From contig JAEWGO010000011.1 in assembly GCA_023388255.1 (NCBI GenBank), positions 62,001 through 126,000 of the forward strand: a stretch of 64,000 bases of DNA, given 5' to 3'. The stretch comes from Pseudomonadota bacterium. GTDB lineage: Bacteria > Pseudomonadota > Gammaproteobacteria > Xanthomonadales > Rhodanobacteraceae. The translations under genes and the position numbers were made by a program. This document shows positions 50,394 to 57,889 of the stretch, piece by piece (position 1 is the stretch's first letter; each line of letters opens with the position of its first letter). The notes below the pieces were generated by a model. It saw only the letters and a program-made list of their open reading frames with translations, was not told where the DNA came from and did not search any database.

Positions 50394-50660
50394 ATGGCCA
50401 CGCTCCCGAACTACGCGGTGTTCCTGTTTCCGCAAGCACTCGAGTCGCTCGGCGAACCGATCAAGCCGTATCTGCGCGACGCGGCAGGCGGGTTGCATAT
50501 CGTCTGTGCGGAGATTGATTCGTCCGGCCCGTTGTTCGGCATGACCCTGCTCGGCAAGGGGCCGCAGGGCGAATCGCTGGAACTGGAGATCATGCTTCCG
50601 GTGTCGATGGTCAAGCTCGTCATGTCGATGCACGGCGAGCACGAGATCGGTTTCGTCTGA
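50394..50660 (+). CDS. Small conserved-looking protein after purT, unknown
   Basis: 88 residues, no signal or membrane helix. It is a compact alpha/beta protein (YAVFLFPQALESLGEPIKPY, VCAEIDSSGPLFGMTLLGKG) that ends GEHEIGFV. I do not recognise the family. GGAGA lies upstream of the ATG, and the gene follows purT by 31 bases on the same strand, so it is likely part of that transcript. It converges on bpt with six bases between stops. Confidence 0.65.
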   Translation: MATLPNYAVFLFPQALESLGEPIKPYLRDAAGGLHIVCAEIDSSGPLFGMTLLGKGPQGESLELEIMLPVSMVKLVMSMHGEHEIGFV

Positions 50661-50666
50661 GTCCCG

Positions 50667-51371
50667 CTACGCGAGTTCGCGCCAGTTTCCTTCGCGCAGC
50701 ACTTCCAGTGGCCGATAGCGCGTCTTGTAATGCATCTTCGGATGCCCATCGATCCAGAAGCCGAGGTAGACGTACGGCAGGTCCTGCTCGGCGGCAATGC
50801 GCAACTGGCTCAGGATGGCGAATGTGCCAAGGCTGCGCGCACTTTCCTCGGGATCGAAGAACGTATAGACGGCCGAAAATCCGGATGGACAGACGTCGGT
50901 GACGGCGATCGCGAGCAGTCGGTTTCCCTTGCTGAATTCGATGAAGCGTGTCGGGCTCCACGCGGTATAAAGGAAGCGCGAGAAGTCTTCCGGCCGCGCG
51001 TCGTCCATGCCGCCGTCGCGATGGCGAATGCGCAGGTAGCGCTGATACAGCATGAAGTATTCGCTGCTGTAAACGGGTGGAACGATGCGCACATCGAGAT
51101 CGCGATTGCGGGCGAGGCAGCGGCGCTGGCTGCGATCCGGCGTGAACCTCGCGACAGGGACGCGGCAGGCCACGCAGGCGCGGCAGGCGACGCATTGCGG
51201 ATGGTAGACATGGCCGCCGGCGCGTCGATAGCCACGCTGCACGGCAAGATCGTAGATCTGCGGCAGTTGCGGCGCGCTCGGGTCGATGACGATGTTCTGC
51301 GCCGTGCGGTCGCCGAAATAGCCGCAGGCATGCGGCAAGGTCTGGAACAGGCGGACGACATCCGAACGCAT
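50667..51371 (-). CDS. bpt: Aspartate/glutamate leucyl-tRNA-protein transferase
   Basis: 234 residues. The Bpt/ATE pattern is plain: HACGYFGDRTAQNIVID at the start, the cysteine cluster QCVACRACVACRVPVARF, SEYFMLYQRYLRIRHRDG, FIEFSKGNRLLAIAV and GFWIDGHPKMHYKTRYRP. The enzyme attaches Leu to proteins with N-terminal Asp or Glu, making them ClpS/ClpAP substrates. I chose ATG 51371 (MRSDVVRLF); the frame is open to 51431 but adds nothing conserved. Confidence 0.95.
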   Translation of the reverse strand: MRSDVVRLFQTLPHACGYFGDRTAQNIVIDPSAPQLPQIYDLAVQRGYRRAGGHVYHPQCVACRACVACRVPVARFTPDRSQRRCLARNRDLDVRIVPPVYSSEYFMLYQRYLRIRHRDGGMDDARPEDFSRFLYTAWSPTRFIEFSKGNRLLAIAVTDVCPSGFSAVYTFFDPEESARSLGTFAILSQLRIAAEQDLPYVYLGFWIDGHPKMHYKTRYRPLEVLREGNWRELA

Positions 51372-51493
51372 CGCGCGATGGTGTGGGCTTGACTGAAAAA
51401 TGCGGCCAAGGATGGCCGCTTTTGGATTCACCCGAATCCGGCAAGCCGGATGTTACGACAATGTCGTCGAGGCGGCGATCACGGTCGATCGCA

Positions 51494-51877
51494 TCAGTTC
51501 AGCAATTTCAAGGCAATCAGCACCGCGACGCCGCCGATCAGCGCGAGCACGACCAGTTTGATGCGCATCGACAAGCGCCGATGGTTGATGACATCAGCGG
51601 TGCCACGCGCCGCGGCGAGTTCGTCGGCAAAGCGGACCGCCGGTTCCAGCCCGGCATCGCGCAAGACTTGCCGCGCGCGGGTCTGGTCCTCCGAGCGCAC
51701 GACCGAAACCTGCGGCCATGAATCGCGATCGCCCTTGGCGGTGTAGCTGAACTTCTTCCAGTCCGCGCCCTGATACGAGCGACGGTTGCCGATGGTGGTC
51801 TCGATGCCTTGCTCGGCCATCAGGGCGACGACGCGCTGGATGTTCTCCATGCGAGGGGATGTATATATCTGGCGCAT
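51494..51877 (-). CDS. DUF2007-like ('pathogenicity-like') protein with C-terminal anchor
   Basis: 127 residues. The N-terminal two thirds match the DUF2007 signal-transducing type: QIYTSPRMENIQRVVALMAEQG, given here as SPRMENIQRVVALMAEQG, then WPQVSVVRSEDQTRARQVL. The end is a membrane helix (IKLVVLALIGGVAVLIALKLL). Such proteins have been called pathogenicity-like in Xanthomonas but without known mechanism. TAACAT lies just six bases before the ATG, so the message is probably leaderless. Confidence 0.75.
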   Translation of the reverse strand: MRQIYTSPRMENIQRVVALMAEQGIETTIGNRRSYQGADWKKFSYTAKGDRDSWPQVSVVRSEDQTRARQVLRDAGLEPAVRFADELAAARGTADVINHRRLSMRIKLVVLALIGGVAVLIALKLLN

Positions 51878-51883
51878 GCGGCG

Positions 51884-51889
51884 ATGTTA
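51884..51889 (-). promoter_or_regulatory. -10 element of a probably leaderless transcript
   Basis: TAACAT on the minus strand, then CGCCGC and the ATG at 51877. This is the same order and spacing as TACAAT-CGCCGC-ATG at 8180-8192. Confidence 0.5.
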
Positions 51890-51914
51890 GCAGGACAAGG
51901 TTGGTGACGCGGGT

Positions 51915-52787
51915 TCAGGCGGATTCGGGGCGCAGGCGCACCAGGCCTTCCTGCGCGGTCGAAGCGACGAGACGTCCGTCCTCGCTGTAGATCATGCCGC
52001 GGGCGAGGCCGCGTGCGCCTTGCGCGGTCGGGCTGTCGCACGAATACAGCAGCCATTCGTCGACGCGCAGCGGGCGATGGAACCACATCGCATGGTCGAG
52101 ACTGGCGACCTGCACGTTGCGCTGCAGGAAAGAGATGCCGTGCGGGAACATCGTCGTGCCAATCAGGTGGAAGTCTGACGCGTATGCCAGCAGTGCGCGG
52201 TGCAACGCGGCGTTGTCCGGCACTCGCTCGGTCAGGCGGAACCAGACCTGCTGGAACGGCGGGCGCTTGGGTGGATTCAGCTCGTCGCGCGGATAGACGT
52301 GGCGGAACTCGAACGGACCGGATCGCCCGAACCAGCGTTGCAGTTTCGGTGGCAGCTTGGCCAGTTCCTCGGGCGCCAGCGGCGCGGTCGGTTCGATGTC
52401 GTCGGGTCGCGGCACGGCCGGCATCGGCAACTGGTGTTCAACGCCTGCCTCGGGAAGCTGGAACGACGCCGAGAAATTGAAGATCGGCTGGCCGTGCTGG
52501 ATCGCCGTCACGCGACGCACCGAAAAGCTGCCGCCATCGCGCGTTCGCTCCACGTTGTAGACGATCGGATGTTCGATGTCGCCGGCGCGCAGGAAATAGG
52601 CATGCAGCGAATGTGCGGAGCGGTCCGCGTCGACCGTCTGTTGCGCTGCCGACAATGCCTGCCCGAGCACCTGGCCGCCGAACACGTAGCGCGTGCCGAT
52701 GTCACGGCTCTCGCCGCGGAACAGGTTGTCCTCGATGCGTTCGAGCTGGAGCAGGGAAAGCAGTTCGGCGACGGAAGACGCAGTCAT
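51915..52787 (-). CDS. tesB: Acyl-CoA thioesterase II
   Basis: 290 residues made of two hot-dog folds. N-terminal words are LFRGESRDIGTRYVFGGQVLGQAL (in part GTRYVFGGQVLGQAL), AHSLHAYFLRAGD and FSVRRVTAIQHGQPIF. The C-terminal catalytic Asp is in SLDHAMWFHRP, with Thr/Gln partners in the last 40 residues (STAQEGLVR). The enzyme hydrolyses a broad range of acyl-CoAs. ATG 52787 is the family start. Confidence 0.95.
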   Translation of the reverse strand: MTASSVAELLSLLQLERIEDNLFRGESRDIGTRYVFGGQVLGQALSAAQQTVDADRSAHSLHAYFLRAGDIEHPIVYNVERTRDGGSFSVRRVTAIQHGQPIFNFSASFQLPEAGVEHQLPMPAVPRPDDIEPTAPLAPEELAKLPPKLQRWFGRSGPFEFRHVYPRDELNPPKRPPFQQVWFRLTERVPDNAALHRALLAYASDFHLIGTTMFPHGISFLQRNVQVASLDHAMWFHRPLRVDEWLLYSCDSPTAQGARGLARGMIYSEDGRLVASTAQEGLVRLRPESA

Positions 52788-52833
52788 GGGAGCCCGGTAC
52801 TGGAAAAAGGCGCGCAAGTATAGCGGCGGCTTG

Positions 52834-53418
52834 CTAGTGCGATGGTTCCCTCGGTTCCGGCGAAAACCGTTCGAGGCCGCTGCCGTCGATCACCTCGGCC
52901 CACGGGAACAGCGGGCCGGGGTCCTGCCGGCGACGCAGCAGGATCGAGGCATCGTCTTTCGCGGGTTCGAGGCGGCGATCGAGGTCTTCGTGGCCGGCGA
53001 TCCAGCGCAGGTTCGCGTGGTCGGTGCGCAACTGCGCGAGCAGCTCACGCAACGAAGCGATCTGCGCGGCCGTATACGGCGCCGTGAATGCCTGATGGCG
53101 ACTGTCACCCCAATGCGGATAGCGCCCCATGTTGACCATTTCGATGCCGATCGATCGCGGGTTGTAGCCGAACGTGTGGTTGGCGACGCGCGTGTCGGCG
53201 ACGAACCGGGATATCTTGCCGTCGAGGTCGATGTAGTAGTGGCCGCTGTTGCCAGTTCGCGTTCCGGCGTAATGGATGCGCTCGCCGAACTCGCGTGCCA
53301 TAGCCATGTCCGGCAGCTCGGTGCAGTGGATCACGACGAGGTCGATCGCCGCGGATGGGCGAGCGGCAAGGCGTTCCTCGTAGGGCAGGGGCCAGTGGTC
53401 GATGGCGAGGGCGGGCAT
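52834..53418 (-). CDS. N-acetylmuramoyl-L-alanine amidase, AmpD/family 2
   Basis: 194 residues. The zinc ligands and catalytic residues of the amidase_2 fold are visible: VVIHCTELP (first His), SGHYYIDLDGKISRFV, RSIGIEMVNMGRYP (with the conserved Glu), AGHEDLDRR (second His) and DPGPLFPW (Asp). The enzyme cleaves the muramyl-L-alanine bond and may act in cell-wall recycling. There is no signal peptide, in line with a cytoplasmic AmpD role. ATG 53418 was chosen over a TTG at 53442. Confidence 0.9.
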   Translation of the reverse strand: MPALAIDHWPLPYEERLAARPSAAIDLVVIHCTELPDMAMAREFGERIHYAGTRTGNSGHYYIDLDGKISRFVADTRVANHTFGYNPRSIGIEMVNMGRYPHWGDSRHQAFTAPYTAAQIASLRELLAQLRTDHANLRWIAGHEDLDRRLEPAKDDASILLRRRQDPGPLFPWAEVIDGSGLERFSPEPREPSH

Positions 53419-53541
53419 TTGTTGGAGATTGCAGATGGCCAAAGCGAAAGGCTACAGGTTTTCCACCTGCCGGCGAAGCGCACGTCGCCGTGCTGGCGCT
53501 GACCGGCTATGCTTTTCCGAATCTTCGATCCCGAATCCCCA

Positions 53542-54054
53542 ATGAAAGGCACAGTCATCCTCTCGCACGGTCTCGAAAGCGGGCCGCAGGCGGCCAAGGT
53601 CAGCGCGCTCGCAGAGGTCGCCACGGCGCTCGGCTGGACCGAAATACGGCCGGACTATCGCGATCTCGACGCGCGGCGCGATCCGCGCGAGATCGACGCC
53701 CGCGTCGCACGCGCTCTCGGGCATACGCCCGGGCATGGCCGCGTGGTGTTCGCGGGATCCAGCATGGGTGCGTTCACCTCGGGACTTGCCTCGATCGAAC
53801 GCACCTGCGAGGGATTGTTCCTGCTGGCGCTTCCGGTCGGGATTCCGGGGTATTCGCGTGCATTCGTGGCGGGGCCGGTAGCGACCACTCTGGTACACGG
53901 TTGGCGCGACGAGCTTTGCCCGGTCGATGCCGCGATCGATTTCGCGCGCGGCCGCGCCGCGACCCTGCATCTGGTCGACGACGATCACCGCCTCGGCGCA
54001 CACGTCGACTATTGCGCGGACCTGTTCCGCCGTTTCCTCGCGGACCTCGACTGA
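53542..54054 (+). CDS. YqiA/YcfP-like alpha/beta-hydrolase
   Basis: 170 residues, a compact esterase fold. It has the oxyanion region LSHGLESGP, nucleophile elbow FAGSSMGAF (Ser 74), Asp in HGWRDELCPV and His in DDDHRLG. YqiA-type enzymes are small esterases with unknown natural substrate. The start ATG 53542 comes right after an intergenic repeat. The rlmKL start follows one base after its stop, so the two are co-expressed. Confidence 0.85.
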   Translation: MKGTVILSHGLESGPQAAKVSALAEVATALGWTEIRPDYRDLDARRDPREIDARVARALGHTPGHGRVVFAGSSMGAFTSGLASIERTCEGLFLLALPVGIPGYSRAFVAGPVATTLVHGWRDELCPVDAAIDFARGRAATLHLVDDDHRLGAHVDYCADLFRRFLADLD

Positions 54055-54055
54055 C

Positions 54056-56227
54056 ATGTTCACGCTTTTTGCGACCTGCCCGAAAGGGCTCGAACTCCTG
54101 TTGCGCGACGAGCTGCGTGCGCTCGGTGCCGACGACGCACGCGAGGCGCTGGCCGGAGTGCATTTCAGTGGCCCTCTGGAGCTTGCCTATCGCGCCTGCC
54201 TGTGGTCGCGGCTGGCAAGCCGCATCCTTTTGCGCCTTGCCGAATTCGACGCGGCCGATGCGGACGCGCTGTATGCCGGCGCGCAAGCAGTCGACTGGTC
54301 GACGCACCTGCCGCCGGACGGCACCTTCGCCATAGATGCGGTCGGCAGCAGCGCTGCATTGAAGAACACGCAGTACATTGCGCTGCGAGCGAAGGATGCG
54401 ATCGTCGATCAGTTCCGCGAGCGCACCGGCGAGCGACCCGGCATCGATGTCGAACAGCCGTCTATCCGTCTGAACGTCCGCTTGCACCGCGACCGCGCGA
54501 CCTTGTCGCTTGATCTCGCCGGGATGCCGTTGCATCGGCGCGGCTGGCGACAGGGGCAGGGCGAGGCGCCACTGAAGGAGAACCTCGCCTGCGCGATGTT
54601 GCTGCGCGCGGGCTGGCCGGCGATCCATGCGGCGGGCGGCGCATTGGTCGATCCGATGTGCGGCGCGGGAACCTTGCTGATCGAAGGCGCGCTTATGGCA
54701 GCCGACGTCGCGCCCGGACTGAAACGTGGCTACTTCGGCTTTATCGGCTGGCGCGGTCACGATGCCCGATTGTGGGATTCGCTGCTCGCGCAGGCGCGCG
54801 AGCGCGCCGACAACGGATTGCGCGCGCTGCCTCCACGGTTTTTCGGCTATGACCACGATCCGCAGGTGCTGAACGAAGCCAAGCGCAATGCGCAGGCGGC
54901 CGGTGTCGCTGGCTTCGTGCAGCTCGCGCGGCAGCAGGCCGAGCATTTGCATCGGCCGGCCGGTTGCGACACGCCCGGGCTGGTCATTTGCAATCCCCCC
55001 TATGGCGAGCGCCTTGGCGAACGCAATCGGCTGGCGCTGTTGTATCGCGCGTTCGGCGATCGCCTGCGCTCGGAATTCAGCAACTGGCGCGCCGCAGTGA
55101 TCGTCTCCGATGACGAACTCGGCCACGCGCTTGGTCTGCGAGCCGAGAAGCGTTACGTGCTCTTCAACGGTGCGCTGGAATGCCGTCTTCTGATGTTCAA
55201 TCTCGCACCGGAAGCACCGCGCGAGCGCATCGAAAAGCCGCTGTCGGAGGGCGCGCAGGCGGTCGCGAACCGCATCGCGAAGACGCACAAGCATCTGCGC
55301 AAGCGCCTCGCCCGCGAAGGCATCTCGTGCTATCGCGCCTACGACGCGGACATTCCCGAATACGCCGCAGCGATCGATGTCTATACTGCGACTGGCCGCG
55401 ATGTTTCCTCACCGCAGAACGAAGCATTTCCGCAAACCTGGCTGCATGTACAGGAATACGCGCCGCCGCCCGACATCCCAGAGCAGGTCGCGCGCGATCG
55501 CCTGCGCGACCTCGTGCATGCGGCAGGTATCGCGTTGGACGTGCCGCGCGAACGCATTGCGGTGAAAACGCGCTACAAGGCCAAGGGCGGCTCGAAGTAT
55601 GGTCGCTTCGACCAGCGCAACGAATTCCTGCGCGTGGAGGAGGGTGGTCTCACCTTGCGCGTGAACCTGTTCGACTATCTCGACACCGGCCTGTTCCTCG
55701 ATCACCGGCCGGTGCGTACGCGGCTGCGCGAAGCAGCGCAGGGCAAGCGCTTCCTCAACCTGTTTTGCTACACCGCGACCGCGAGCGTGCATGCCGCAGC
55801 CGGCGGCGCGCGCACGACGACCAGTGTTGACCTGTCGGCGACCTATCTCGAATGGGCGGCGCGCAACTTCACGTTGAACGGCTTCGGAGGCGAGCGTCAT
55901 CAGCTCGTGCAGGCGGACGCGCTTGAATGGTTGCGCCACGACCACGGCGAATACGATCTCGTGTTCGTCGATCCGCCGACGTTCTCGAACTCCAAGCGCG
56001 CCGACGACTTCGACGTGCAGCGCGACCATGCGGAGCTTCTGGCGCTGTGCGGCGCGCGGCTCGCACCCGGCGGGATGATCGTGTTTTCCAACAACTCGCG
56101 CCGCTTCGTGATGAACATGGAGTTGCTGGCCATGTTCGATGTGCGCGACATCACCCCTGCGACGATTCCGTTCGACTTCGAGCGCAATGCGCGCATACAT
56201 CGATGTTATGAATTGCGTCGTTGCTGA
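54056..56227 (+). CDS. rlmL: Bifunctional 23S rRNA methyltransferase RlmKL (m2G2445 / m7G2069)
   Basis: 723 residues. The protein opens with a THUMP-containing RNA-binding region (MFTLFATCPKGLELLLRDEL), then the RlmL methyltransferase with VDPMCGAGTLLIEGAL and ICNPPYGERLG (about residues 200-330), and the RlmK methyltransferase in the C-terminal part with LNLFCYTATASVHAAAGGA and FVDPPTFSNSKR. The fusion is typical of gammaproteobacteria. Each half modifies one guanine of 23S rRNA. The family start MFTLFAT is at 54056. Confidence 0.96.
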   Translation: MFTLFATCPKGLELLLRDELRALGADDAREALAGVHFSGPLELAYRACLWSRLASRILLRLAEFDAADADALYAGAQAVDWSTHLPPDGTFAIDAVGSSAALKNTQYIALRAKDAIVDQFRERTGERPGIDVEQPSIRLNVRLHRDRATLSLDLAGMPLHRRGWRQGQGEAPLKENLACAMLLRAGWPAIHAAGGALVDPMCGAGTLLIEGALMAADVAPGLKRGYFGFIGWRGHDARLWDSLLAQARERADNGLRALPPRFFGYDHDPQVLNEAKRNAQAAGVAGFVQLARQQAEHLHRPAGCDTPGLVICNPPYGERLGERNRLALLYRAFGDRLRSEFSNWRAAVIVSDDELGHALGLRAEKRYVLFNGALECRLLMFNLAPEAPRERIEKPLSEGAQAVANRIAKTHKHLRKRLAREGISCYRAYDADIPEYAAAIDVYTATGRDVSSPQNEAFPQTWLHVQEYAPPPDIPEQVARDRLRDLVHAAGIALDVPRERIAVKTRYKAKGGSKYGRFDQRNEFLRVEEGGLTLRVNLFDYLDTGLFLDHRPVRTRLREAAQGKRFLNLFCYTATASVHAAAGGARTTTSVDLSATYLEWAARNFTLNGFGGERHQLVQADALEWLRHDHGEYDLVFVDPPTFSNSKRADDFDVQRDHAELLALCGARLAPGGMIVFSNNSRRFVMNMELLAMFDVRDITPATIPFDFERNARIHRCYELRRC

Positions 56228-56323
56228 ACCGATGGTTTCGTTAACGCATTCCTGAGGAAAATTTCAGTCGCGATTCAGCCGTCCGAACGCACCATTCAAG
56301 CCGTGATTTCGGAGGGCGTACAC

Positions 56324-56752
56324 ATGCGTACCATGGTTCGACTGGCGGTGTTCGGTTTGCTCGTGGCAGCGGGATTTGCGCTGACGCCGGCGGCGAGTGC
56401 GCGCGGCCATCTGAGCATTGGCGTCAACCTCGGCTTCCCGGGTGTGAGTCTCGGTTATTCGGACTGCCGTCATTGCGGTTGGGGCGGCAACTACTATGGC
56501 GGCGGCTACGCCGCGTACTACGCGCCGTCCTACTATGCCGCGCCGGTGTACTACGGACCTTCCTACTACAGCTATCCGGCCTATTCGAGCGTGTATTACT
56601 CCGCTCCGGTCGGGCGCGGGTACTACGCCGAGCGCTATCGTGACCGCGGTTACCGCGGCTATGCCGATCGCGGCTATCGGGATGGCGGTCACTACCGCGA
56701 CGGCGGCGGACATCGAGCAACCTATTACGATCGCGGCAACTACCGCCGCTGA
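56324..56752 (+). CDS. Exported Tyr/Gly-rich low-complexity protein
   Basis: 142 residues. A signal peptide (MRTMVRLAVFGLLVAAGFAL, cut near ASA) precedes a short conserved-looking part (GHLSIGVNLGFPGVSLGYSD) and a long Tyr/Gly-rich region (YYGGGYAAYYAPSYYAAPVY) that turns Arg/Asp-rich at the end (YRDRGYRGYADRGYRDGGH). The repeats suggest an unstructured, possibly adhesive surface or wall protein. GGAGGG is well placed before the ATG at 56324. A strong terminator follows. Confidence 0.75.
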   Translation: MRTMVRLAVFGLLVAAGFALTPAASARGHLSIGVNLGFPGVSLGYSDCRHCGWGGNYYGGGYAAYYAPSYYAAPVYYGPSYYSYPAYSSVYYSAPVGRGYYAERYRDRGYRGYADRGYRDGGHYRDGGGHRATYYDRGNYRR

Positions 56753-56808
56753 TCATCGCTCAGCGCTGGCGGCGCACCCCTCCCCCTTCCCCGCCGCCAG
56801 TGTCTCCG

Positions 56809-56852
56809 CCCCGCGACGATTTCCCCTGATCGTCGCGGGGCTTCTTTTTTTG
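56809..56852 (+). terminator. Rho-independent terminator of the Tyr/Gly-rich gene
   Basis: CCCCGCGACGAT at 56809-56820 pairs perfectly with ATCGTCGCGGGG at 56829-56840 around an 8-base loop, and CTTCTTTTTTTG follows. A textbook intrinsic terminator. Confidence 0.95.
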
Positions 56853-57146
56853 TGCCTCTCGATGAGCGCAGCTTCCATGTCCCGCGTCGCCGATGCGCGG
56901 ATTGCCGTCCTCATCGATGCCAAAAGCAGCCTCCATGGCCGTCAATTTCTTTGCACTCGTCTGTGAGGGCTGCTCCGACTGCCTGCATCCCGGTGTGCGG
57001 ATCGCCGTCCTCGTCCAATCCGGTAGAAGCCATCCGTGGCGGCATTTTTTCAAGAGTCCCGCAGTCGGAAATTTCTCATCGGGCACGCGAGCGTGGCATT
57101 GCGCTCGGGTTATGATGGCGCGTTGTGTTTCCGACGTGGTCCGTGC
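56853..57146. other. Gene-free gap with a degenerate 100-bp tandem duplication
   Basis: In this 294-base gap an 18-base word, GCGGATTGCCGTCCTCAT at 56897-56914, recurs with two changes at 56997-57014, exactly 100 bases later; flanking bases also align partly. On the minus strand both copies can be read as peptides of the form DEDG(D/N)P (see findings). A TATGAT -10 for the next gene lies at 57111-57116. Confidence 0.5.
57111..57116 (+). promoter_or_regulatory. -10 element for the PmtA-like gene
   Basis: TATGAT 30 bases before the ATG at 57147. A similar TATGAT (57852-57857) precedes the phaE start by 32 bases, so both genes appear to have simple sigma-70-like promoters. Confidence 0.4.
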
Positions 57147-57806
57147 ATGAGTGATGAATCCAGGCGATCCGGAATGTCCAGCCCGAGCGGACCGCCAGCG
57201 GCATGGACGTTTTTTCGCCAGTGGCTGAAGAACCCTCGCGCGATGGCCTCGCTGGCGCCCTCGAGCAAGCAGCTCGCGTGGCAGATGGTCGCCCAGCTTC
57301 CGCAGGGTGCGCGCCGTGTCATCGAACTCGGCGCGGGCACTGGCGTGTTCACGAGGGCGTTGATCGAGCATGGCATCGCTCCGTCCGAGTTGCTGGTGGT
57401 CGAGTTGAATGAGGAACTGCATGCACTTCTTCAGAAGCAGTTTCCGCAGTCGCATGTCGTGCATGGCGATGCCTGCGATCTTGCGAATATCGTTCGATCC
57501 ACCGGGTTCGCCGACGGCGGCGGTGTCGATGCGGTCGTCAGCGGACTTGGTTTTCTGGCGATGCCGCGCACGCTGCAGCAATGCATCCTGCAGGCAGTGT
57601 TCTCGGTGTTGGGGCCGGACAAACCATTGATCCAGTTCACCTACAGCCCGACCAATCCATTGCCGCGCGATCTGCTTGCCGAACTCGGTCTTGGCGTGCG
57701 CCGCGCCGGAATCGCCTGGCTGAATGTCCCGCCGGCGACGGTGCACGTGTACACCCGCAATCGCTCGACACCGATCCGCGCAGTCCGCGCGGGCGATACC
57801 CCATGA
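57147..57806 (+). CDS. PmtA-like phospholipid methyltransferase
   Basis: 219 residues. The entry region FFRQWLKNPRAMASLAPSSK is the recognisable membrane-binding lead of phosphatidylethanolamine N-methyltransferases of the PmtA type (and of related rRNA-dimethylase-fold enzymes). Motif I is VIELGAGTGVFTRAL, motif II LVVELNEELHALL, and the catalytic-type loop is VSGLGFLAMPRTLQQ. It could make phosphatidylcholine or mono-methylated PE; the product cannot be settled from sequence. Start at ATG 57147. Confidence 0.75.
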   Translation: MSDESRRSGMSSPSGPPAAWTFFRQWLKNPRAMASLAPSSKQLAWQMVAQLPQGARRVIELGAGTGVFTRALIEHGIAPSELLVVELNEELHALLQKQFPQSHVVHGDACDLANIVRSTGFADGGGVDAVVSGLGFLAMPRTLQQCILQAVFSVLGPDKPLIQFTYSPTNPLPRDLLAELGLGVRRAGIAWLNVPPATVHVYTRNRSTPIRAVRAGDTP

Positions 57807-57889
57807 CGTTCCGGGCAGTGCGTCGCGCACCGTAACGTCATCGCGTCGCGTTATGATGAAGCCGGCATCGGCAATTCTGAGGACGCGTC

